A DNA stretch of 58,481 bases, taken from contig SUSS01000014.1 in the NCBI GenBank assembly GCA_005046945.1, positions 1-58,481 of the forward strand, read 5' to 3'. Shown one piece after another: positions 52,665 to 58,481 of the stretch (position 1 is its first letter; each line of letters starts with the position of its first letter). Made by a program: the position numbers and the translations under genes. Origin of the DNA: Tissierella creatinini (GTDB lineage: Bacteria > Bacillota > Clostridia > Tissierellales > Tissierellaceae). The notes under the pieces are model-generated. The model was not told the origin of the DNA and ran no database searches. It saw only the letters and a list, made by a program, of their open reading frames with translations.

Positions 52665-54602
52665 CTATAATGCTTTATTCATTACCAGTGATTTCATATA
52701 ATTTAACTTACCACCAGCCTTTAGAACTTTTACGTCCTTCTCAGATAGATCTAACTTAACTTCAAATGAAGTACCCTTAGTCAAGTTATTTATTATTAGA
52801 TGAGATGAATCTAATTGATTGATTATATCCTCTATTACTAAGTCATCCATCATGTCTATGTCATCATAATCTGATAGATTTGTAAATTCCATAGGAATTA
52901 TTCCGCTATTTATTAGATTTGCCTTGTGAATTCTTGCAAAACTCTTTACTATTACCCCTTTAACTCCTAAATATAAGGGTGCTAAGGCTGCATGTTCACG
53001 GCTTGATCCTTGTCCATAATTTTCTCCACCTACTATGAAGCCTCCCTTATTTTCCAAAGCTCTGTTAGGAAAATATTCATCTATAGTATTAAAACAGAAT
53101 TTAGATAGATATGGAATATTGCTTCTAAAAGGAAGTAGCTTAGCATTCGATGGCATAATATGGTCAGTAGTAATATTATCCTTTACCTTCAATATTACCT
53201 TCCCTTCTAACGATTCTTTGAGTTTTGCGCTTAGAGGAAATGGTTTAATATTAGGTCCTCTTATAACCTCTACATCACTACCTGTTATAGATGGTTTAAT
53301 AATCATACTGTCATCTACAAAAAACTCATCTACCGTTAGGTTTTCAAATTCAATGTCATAAGTTGATGGGTCTGTTAGCTTTCCATATATGGCAGAGACT
53401 GCAGCTGTTTCCGGACTCACTAAATATACACTTGCCGAAAGAGTTCCACTTCTACCATAGAAATTTCTATTAAATGTTCTAAGAGAAACTCCATCGGTCC
53501 CCGGTGATTGTCCCATTCCAATACAAGGTCCACAGGAGTTTTCAAGAATTCTAGCACCGGCACTTATTATATCTGCAAGAGCTCCGTTTCTTGCTATCAT
53601 GGTCATTACCTGTCTAGACCCTGGAGCAATTACAAGGCTAACATCCTTATGAACCTTATGACCCTTAAGAATCTGAGCAACCTTCATCAAGTCTTCATAG
53701 GAGGAATTTGTACAACTTCCTATTGCTACTTGATCGATTTTTATATCAGTTAAGGATTCAACTTCAAGAACATTATCAGGACTATGAGGTGCTGCAGCCA
53801 ATGGCTTTAATTCGTTTAAGTCTATAGTAATTTCCTCTTGGTACTCAGCATCTTCATCCGCTATTAACTCTAAATACTCATCCTCTCTTCCCTGAGCCTT
53901 AAAAAACTCTAAAGTTCTTTCATCGCTTGGGAAAATAGAAGTTGTAGCTCCTAATTCAGCACCCATATTTGTAATGGTGGCTCTTTGAGGAACAGACAAA
54001 TACTTAAGCCCATCTCCACCATATTCGAAAACTCTTCCCACTCCACCCTTAACTGTTACTCTTCTCAATACTTCAAGAATAATATCCTTGGCAGCAACCA
54101 TATGGTTAAGCTTGCCTTTTAGATTAACCTTAACAACCTTTGGAGCATTTATATAGTACGCTCCTCCTGCCATTGCCAAAGCAACATCCAGACCTCCTGC
54201 ACCCATGGCAAGCATACCTACTCCGCCTGCAGTTGGCGTGTGACTGTCTGAACCTAAGAGGGTATCCCCAGGTACAGAAAATCTTTCAAGAAATACCTGA
54301 TGGCATATACCATTTCCTGGTCTTGAAAAGTAAATTCCATGCTTATCTGCAACTGTTTGAATGTATTTGTGGTCATCTGCATTTTCAAATCCCTGTTGCA
54401 GCATATTATGGTCTACAAAGGCAACGCTTCTCTTTGTACTTACTTGGTCTATATCCATAGCTTCCAATTGAAGATAAGCCATAGTTCCTGTTGAATCTTG
54501 AGTAAGGGTCTGGTCTATTTTAATTCCAATTGAATTTCCCGGAACTAATTCTCCTTCAACTAAATGCTTTTCTAATATTTTATATACTAAGTTTTTACCC
54601 AC
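52665..54602 (-). CDS. acnA: Aconitate hydratase
   Basis: The 645-residue protein is of the shorter, mitochondrial/clostridial aconitase type, with LGSDSHTPT, the [4Fe-4S] cysteines in GSCTNSS and ENSCGPCIGMG, and the swivel-domain GGENYGQGSSREHAAL. It interconverts citrate and isocitrate. The start is GTG at 54602, supported by AGGAGG seven bases upstream. It is the middle gene of the citrate-to-2-oxoglutarate operon. A homoaconitase role is possible if the synthase makes homocitrate. Confidence 0.92.
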   Translation of the reverse strand: MGKNLVYKILEKHLVEGELVPGNSIGIKIDQTLTQDSTGTMAYLQLEAMDIDQVSTKRSVAFVDHNMLQQGFENADDHKYIQTVADKHGIYFSRPGNGICHQVFLERFSVPGDTLLGSDSHTPTAGGVGMLAMGAGGLDVALAMAGGAYYINAPKVVKVNLKGKLNHMVAAKDIILEVLRRVTVKGGVGRVFEYGGDGLKYLSVPQRATITNMGAELGATTSIFPSDERTLEFFKAQGREDEYLELIADEDAEYQEEITIDLNELKPLAAAPHSPDNVLEVESLTDIKIDQVAIGSCTNSSYEDLMKVAQILKGHKVHKDVSLVIAPGSRQVMTMIARNGALADIISAGARILENSCGPCIGMGQSPGTDGVSLRTFNRNFYGRSGTLSASVYLVSPETAAVSAIYGKLTDPSTYDIEFENLTVDEFFVDDSMIIKPSITGSDVEVIRGPNIKPFPLSAKLKESLEGKVILKVKDNITTDHIMPSNAKLLPFRSNIPYLSKFCFNTIDEYFPNRALENKGGFIVGGENYGQGSSREHAALAPLYLGVKGVIVKSFARIHKANLINSGIIPMEFTNLSDYDDIDMMDDLVIEDIINQLDSSHLIINNLTKGTSFEVKLDLSEKDVKVLKAGGKLNYMKSLVMNKAL

Positions 54603-54635
54603 TAATATACCTCCTACTTTTGTGTCTACCCCTGC

Positions 54636-55808
54636 CTAAGCAGTAGGGGATTTTTTAGTGCCATTATCATTTAAAATGTCATGATAAATCTGTACTATTT
54701 CCTTGTCAAATAGGGTTCTCTTCATTGCTACTGAGAATTCTCTTACCTTTTTGAGAATTTCATCTGCCATTACATTATCTATATCTATATTATATTCCTT
54801 AAATTTATTTACAATTGCAGCTCTACCTGAGTGCTTACCAATTACTATCTGTCTCATTAAACCTACTTCACTTGGATCAAAGGATTCATAGTTCTTTGGA
54901 TTTTTAATTGCTCCATCTGCATGAATACCGGATTCATGTCTGAACATATTAGTTCCAACTATTGCCTTCCACTCCGGCAACACTCTTCCTGATGCCCTTG
55001 ATACATATTCGGATATCTCTCTAAACTTTGTAGTATCTACATCTATTCCATAATTATACACTATCTTCAATGCCATTAAAACCTCTTCAAGAGCTGCATT
55101 TCCTGCTCTTTCTCCTAATCCATTGACAGTAACTCCGATGTAATTTGCTCCCCCTAAAACACCTGCCAGTGCATTTGCTGTTGCCATACCAAAATCATTA
55201 TGTGTATGCATTTCTATTTCAAAATCAGTTTTCTGTCTAAGAGTTTCTATTGCTTTTCTTATGCTGAATGGTTCCATTAATCCTACTGTATCACAGAATC
55301 TAAATCTATCAGCACCTGCTGTTTTTGCAGCATTTATATATTCTACCAAGAAATCAATATCTGCTCTGGATGCATCTTCTCCATTAACTGATACATAAAG
55401 TCCATTTTTCTTAGCAAATTCTACGGACTTTACCATACTTTCGATTACCCATTCTCTTGTTGTATTAAGCTTATGCTTAATATGAATGTCTGAAACAGAT
55501 AAGGATATGGCTACTGCATCCACTCCACAATCAACGGAATGCTCTAAATCGCTTATAACAGCTCTATTCCATGCCATAATACTGGATTTTAGGTTTCTTT
55601 TGCATATAGATTTTATGGTTTCTTTTTCATCTCCACCCATTGCAGGAATTCCAACCTCCAATTGGTATATTCCCAAATCACTTAACATCTGAGCAATCAT
55701 AACCTTCTCATGGTTTGCAAATACAACACCGGCAGTTTGCTCTCCATCTCTAAGGGTAGTATCTACTATTCTAATTTTTCTTGAACCAATATTCTCCACC
55801 ATGCTCAT
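54636..55808 (-). CDS. Re-type citrate synthase (homocitrate synthase/NifV-like family)
   Basis: The 390-residue protein is a DRE-TIM metallolyase: RIVDTTLRDGEQTAG (catalytic Arg and metal Asp), HTHNDFGMATAN (metal His pair) and GLGERAGNAALEE. By sequence family it would be called homocitrate or isopropylmalate synthase. It is followed by aconitase and isocitrate dehydrogenase, the same order as the Clostridium acetobutylicum cluster shown to make glutamate precursors by Re-citrate synthase. The 2-isopropylmalate synthase C-terminal regulatory domain is absent. Re-citrate synthase is preferred, homocitrate synthase is the alternative. Confidence 0.8.
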   Translation of the reverse strand: MSMVENIGSRKIRIVDTTLRDGEQTAGVVFANHEKVMIAQMLSDLGIYQLEVGIPAMGGDEKETIKSICKRNLKSSIMAWNRAVISDLEHSVDCGVDAVAISLSVSDIHIKHKLNTTREWVIESMVKSVEFAKKNGLYVSVNGEDASRADIDFLVEYINAAKTAGADRFRFCDTVGLMEPFSIRKAIETLRQKTDFEIEMHTHNDFGMATANALAGVLGGANYIGVTVNGLGERAGNAALEEVLMALKIVYNYGIDVDTTKFREISEYVSRASGRVLPEWKAIVGTNMFRHESGIHADGAIKNPKNYESFDPSEVGLMRQIVIGKHSGRAAIVNKFKEYNIDIDNVMADEILKKVREFSVAMKRTLFDKEIVQIYHDILNDNGTKKSPTA

Positions 55809-56035
55809 TCAAGAAGCCTCCTCTTTAACTTTGAAATTTAGCTTTTAATAAAATTCATTTTTGAATTGAATTTTTCATAATTATTCATTTTTGAAAATTG
55901 TGAAATTCCATAAGTATATTTTTTAAAAACCTGAGACCTATTATAAATCCATATGTATAAAATTGCAATACCTTTTTTAAATACTTTTTATTATTTAAGT
56001 AAATTGCAAGTTGTTGATTTTTAAATTGCATTAAG
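55809..56035 (-). promoter_or_regulatory. Leader, promoter and twin palindromes upstream of the Re-citrate synthase operon
   Basis: On the minus strand TTGCAA (55963-55968), a 17-base spacer and TATAAT (55940-55945) form the promoter. The 125-base leader contains two identical 12-base sites TTCATTTTTGAA (55854-55865 and 55884-55895), exactly 30 bases apart, i.e. three helical turns. Between them is a site like an ARG box (TGAATAATTATGAA). Together they suggest an operator downstream of the start point. No ORF is visible in the region. Confidence 0.6.
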
Positions 56036-56065
56036 AAGTCACCATAGTGCTTAAAATGGTGACTT
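56036..56065. other. Inverted repeat between serA and the citrate operon promoter
   Basis: AAGTCACCAT (56036-56045) and ATGGTGACTT (56056-56065) form a 10-bp hairpin with a 10-base loop and no T run. The arms contain TCACC, also found in the nearby serA terminator at 56095. Function unknown. Confidence 0.4.
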
Positions 56066-56094
56066 TCAGAAAATTAGCATACTAAGTGGTAGAT

Positions 56095-56122
56095 AAAAAA
56101 TCACCCTTAAGGGTGATTTTTT
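56095..56122 (-). terminator. Terminator of the serine operon
   Basis: AAAAAATCACCC and GGGTGATTTTTT form a symmetrical stem with a TTAA loop, seven bases after the serA stop codon. Confidence 0.85.
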
Positions 56123-56128
56123 ATACTG

Positions 56129-57043
56129 CTAGCTAGCAATATTAGCTAAATTGTCATAAAAATCCAAAACGATTTCAACTACCTCTTCTCCTATTCTCTC
56201 CTGAGCTTCAAATGTAGCTGCGCCAATATGTGGTGTAACGCTTACCTTAGGATGATTAATCAGCTCAGCATTTAAAGATGGCTCCTCTTCGAACACATCT
56301 ATACCTGCTCCTCCTACCTTATTTTCATTAAGACCATTGAGAAGGGCTTCCTCATCTATGACCCCACCTCTAGCTGTATTTATAATAACAACTCCATTCT
56401 TCATCATGTCAATCTCTTCTTTACCGATAAGAGGTCTATCAGTTGCTGAAACATGCAAAGTTATAAAATCAGAATTAACTAAAAGTTCATTTAGCGACAT
56501 AAAAGTATATGACTCATTCTCATTCTTGAATCTATCATAATATACTATATTCATACCTAGAGCTGAGGCTTTACCTGCTAATGCTTTACCAATTCTACCG
56601 AAACCTATGATTCCTAAGGTTTTCCCGCTTAGTTCTATACCCGTATATTTACTTTTGTTCCATTGTCCTTGGCGCATGGTCAAATTTGATAATACTATAT
56701 GTCTAGCTAGACCAAACATATGCCCAAGAACTAATTCAGCTACTGAATTGCTGCTTGAATTTGGAGTGTTTTTCACTGTAATATCATTGCTGTTAGCATA
56801 TTTTACATCTATATTATCAAGTCCAACACCTGCTCTAATTATTAGCTTTAACTTACTTCCCTTTGCAGCATCTATAAGGTCTTTCTTTACCTTAGTTGCT
56901 GACCTTACTATAAGAATATCATAATCTACAATAACTTTTTTTAAATCTTCTATTTCATAGTGATTAGTATCAATTTCAAAATTTTTCTCTTTAAATATAT
57001 CTATAGCTTTATTATCTAAACCGTCATTAGCTAAAATTCTCAT
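56129..57043 (-). CDS. serA: D-3-phosphoglycerate dehydrogenase (short form)
   Basis: The 304-residue protein is a 2-hydroxyacid dehydrogenase with the NAD-binding GFGRIGKA (about 144-151), VRSATKV and RAGVGLDN, the catalytic Arg in NTARGG, Glu and HIG. It lacks the C-terminal ACT domain, so it is the short form without serine feedback. It oxidises 3-phosphoglycerate in the first step of serine synthesis. It lies 15 bases after the aminotransferase gene. Confidence 0.92.
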   Translation of the reverse strand: MRILANDGLDNKAIDIFKEKNFEIDTNHYEIEDLKKVIVDYDILIVRSATKVKKDLIDAAKGSKLKLIIRAGVGLDNIDVKYANSNDITVKNTPNSSSNSVAELVLGHMFGLARHIVLSNLTMRQGQWNKSKYTGIELSGKTLGIIGFGRIGKALAGKASALGMNIVYYDRFKNENESYTFMSLNELLVNSDFITLHVSATDRPLIGKEEIDMMKNGVVIINTARGGVIDEEALLNGLNENKVGGAGIDVFEEEPSLNAELINHPKVSVTPHIGAATFEAQERIGEEVVEIVLDFYDNLANIAS

Positions 57044-57058
57044 AATATTACCACCTTT

Positions 57059-58132
57059 CTAAATCTTCAATATATGGTTTATATTATTTAATAATTCATT
57101 TATATCTTCTATCTGGGTATCTGCCATATGGGCTATTCTAAAGGTCTTTTCCTTCAGATCACCATAGCCATTGGAAATCATCATACCCCTATTCTTTAAT
57201 TCCTTATTTAATTCACCTACATTTATTCCTCTATTATTTTTAATACATGTTACAGTCTTTGATAGATAATTTTCATCTGGAAATAGTTCGAACTTTTCCC
57301 TTGCCCAAGTTCTTACTATTTCAGCCATATCCTCATGTCTCTTAAACCTATTTTCAAGTCCTTCAACATTCAATATATAATCAAGTTGGTAGTCTAAGGC
57401 AAACATATGTGAGATTGAAGGTGTAGATGGATATTGATAATCCTTTTTTACTATATATTTATAAAGAGTTAACAAATCAAAATAATAACCTCTGTTCTTT
57501 ACATCTTTAGCCCTTTCTATAGCCTTTTCTGAAAAAGTACAAATAGCTAATCCTGCAGGTAATCCTAAACATTTTTGACTTGAAGTTATTACTATATCAA
57601 TCCCTAATTCATCTATATTGACCTTATGACCTCCGGCGGAACTCACCATATCTACACAGAATATTACCTCTGGATATTTTCTTACCACCTTCGCTATGTC
57701 TTCAATGGGATTGGCTACCCCTGTTGATGTTTCATTATGAGTTATAGTTACCAAATCATACTTTCCGCTTGCAAGTACCTCGTCGACTAAAGCAGGATTT
57801 GTTATTTCTCCCAATTCCACTTCGAAGAGATCTGCTTCAACACCATTGTAAATCCCCATTTCATACCATCTCTTACCAAAGTCTCCAATTGAGAATACCG
57901 CTGCTCTTTTGGCAGTACAAGACCTAATAGCACCTTCCATTAAACCGCTTCCTGAGGAGGTAGACAGCAATATCTGTTCTTTTGTGTTCCAAATCCTTTG
58001 CATGTTTTCAGATATCCTTCTCTGAAGCTCTGAGGCATCCTTCGTTCTATGCCCAATTTGAGGCATTGCCATTTTAGATAGTACATCCTCTCTAACATCT
58101 ACTGGGCCAGGTATAAATAATCTAGTATGCAT
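57059..58132 (-). CDS. serC: Class V aminotransferase, phosphoserine/serine-glyoxylate type
   Basis: The 357-residue PLP enzyme has the small-subunit alanine-glyoxylate aminotransferase fold: FIPGPVDVRE, THNETSTGV, VDMVSSAGG and the PLP Lys in TSSQKCLGLP (about residue 188). It is not the classical SerC family. Its operon with serA suggests it makes phosphoserine, as reported for this type in other bacteria and archaea. AGGAGGGGG precedes the ATG. The 3' end of a group II intron lies only about 50 bases upstream. Confidence 0.85.
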   Translation of the reverse strand: MHTRLFIPGPVDVREDVLSKMAMPQIGHRTKDASELQRRISENMQRIWNTKEQILLSTSSGSGLMEGAIRSCTAKRAAVFSIGDFGKRWYEMGIYNGVEADLFEVELGEITNPALVDEVLASGKYDLVTITHNETSTGVANPIEDIAKVVRKYPEVIFCVDMVSSAGGHKVNIDELGIDIVITSSQKCLGLPAGLAICTFSEKAIERAKDVKNRGYYFDLLTLYKYIVKKDYQYPSTPSISHMFALDYQLDYILNVEGLENRFKRHEDMAEIVRTWAREKFELFPDENYLSKTVTCIKNNRGINVGELNKELKNRGMMISNGYGDLKEKTFRIAHMADTQIEDINELLNNINHILKI

Positions 58133-58181
58133 TGTACCCCCTCCTTTAATTATGAATATGAAAACTTCACTAAAAGATGAT

Positions 58182-58481
58182 TGAGTAGGAGGTAATTAAT
58201 TAATTTAATTACCGACCTCTCACACCACCGTACGTACGGTTCCGTATACGGCGGTTCTCTAGTTTACACAAACTTTCGCATAATAATCAGAAAAATAAAG
58301 GTATCCTAGATTATTCAATGTTTGGTTATCTAGGCTTTTACTAAGAACAGGGCTGTTGGAGATTCTCCAATAGCCTTTTCTCGTGTTAGCAAACTCCCAG
58401 GCTTTCCATTCATTAATACCATAATGTTTTAGCATTTTAAATTTTGTTTTGATTCTCTTCCATTGTTTCCAGTAGACCATG
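58182..58481 (-). mobile_element. Group II intron, 3' end (continues beyond the window)
   Basis: On the minus strand the C-terminus of the intron-encoded protein is followed by a domain-V-like hairpin: ACCGCCGTA pairing with TACGGTGGT, inner stem TACG/CGTA with a two-base CG bulge. Then come GTGTGAGAGG and a domain-VI-like hairpin (GGTAATTAA/TTAATTACC) ending CCTCCTACTCAAT, typical of intron 3' ends. The 3' splice site is near 58182. The 5' part of the intron is outside the window. Confidence 0.85.
58259..58481 (-). CDS. ltrA: Group II intron reverse transcriptase/maturase, C-terminal fragment
   Basis: The 73 visible residues match the C-terminal maturase domain: YWKQWKRIKTKFKML, GINEWKAWEFANTRKGYW and LGYLYFSDYY. 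The gene continues beyond the right edge; the ATG at 58480 is only an internal Met. The TAG stop is followed at once by the intron's domain V. The reverse transcriptase active site (YADD) is not in the window, so activity cannot be judged. Confidence 0.85.
   Translation of the reverse strand, partial: MVYWKQWKRIKTKFKMLKHYGINEWKAWEFANTRKGYWRISNSPVLSKSLDNQTLNNLGYLYFSDYYAKVCVN

Noticed and set aside
54140-54460. 106-residue plus-strand ORF antisense to aconitase
   Set aside because: No ribosome binding site or recognisable motif; it is the shadow of a well-conserved aconitase region.
54636-55808. 2-isopropylmalate synthase for leucine synthesis
   Set aside because: Too short (no C-terminal regulatory domain) and the neighbours are aconitase and a RENTEDLY-type dehydrogenase, not LeuCD.
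1-58481. CRISPR array, prophage or defence island
   Set aside because: No regularly spaced direct repeats, no integrase, phage or nuclease-toxin cluster was seen; genes are ordinary chromosomal functions.
1-58481. tRNA genes
   Set aside because: No segment with a convincing cloverleaf and GTTCRAnYC T-arm was found in the intergenic gaps.

Overview
The window is AT-rich, low-GC DNA with strong AGGAGG-type ribosome binding sites, short intergenic gaps and sigma-A-like promoters (TTGaca-N17-TATAAT). The gene set (AddAB, YtxH-type small proteins, Re-type citrate synthase cluster, GlpP, RocF, class V aminotransferase SerC, GH3 lipoprotein) points to an anaerobic Bacillota genome of the Clostridia/Tissierellia type. 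This is an inference from gene content; no rRNA gene lies inside the window. Most genes are on the minus strand.

Layout. 1-474: two tandem consensus promoters firing leftwards off the edge, probably into an rRNA operon, then the leader of a LysR regulator. 0.5-3.2 kb: LysR, an orphan NarL-type response regulator and a LacI-type repressor. 3.5-5.8 kb: a diacylglycerol-kinase-like lipid kinase and three small envelope/stress-type proteins. 5.9-8.1 kb: a probable 6S RNA with its own promoter and terminator, and an FtsH-like protease. 8.1-11 kb: two unknown proteins, an RluA-family pseudouridine synthase and NAD kinase. 11-16 kb: oligoendopeptidase F and an FHA-FtsW-PBP cell-wall operon. 16-18.3 kb: PspC, RecX, GIY-YIG, GlpP and a small membrane protein. 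18.3-22.9 kb: polysaccharide deacetylase, response regulator, sensor kinase and lipoprotein. 23-26 kb: divergent ABC exporter and MFS transporter. 26-34.6 kb: a NagZ-ROK-AddB-AddA operon. 34.8-36.5 kb: DUF368 and GalU. 36.8-38.8 kb: an unusual two-gene unit, a PP-loop protein plus an archaeal-type phosphoglycerate mutase homologue. 38.9-44 kb: BirA with its own operator, leucine/valine dehydrogenase, pirin, a nitrilase-type amidase and arginase. 44.1-51.6 kb: a tightly overlapping histidine operon (hisZGDCBAF-IE-J, without hisH). It is preceded by an 18-residue leader peptide with three consecutive His codons and an attenuator. 51.6-55.8 kb: isocitrate dehydrogenase, aconitase and Re-citrate synthase/homocitrate synthase homologue, i.e. 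2-oxoglutarate/glutamate synthesis. 56.1-58.1 kb: serA and a class V aminotransferase (serine synthesis). 58.18 kb to the right edge: the 3' end of a group II intron.

How it fits together. The right half is mainly amino-acid metabolism: His, Glu precursor, Ser, branched-chain deamination and Arg breakdown. The left half is envelope growth and housekeeping. No CRISPR array, prophage or defence island is visible. The most unusual items are the histidine leader/attenuator, a family of hairpin-containing repeats placed in the 5' leaders of five different genes, and the PP-loop/ApgM pair.
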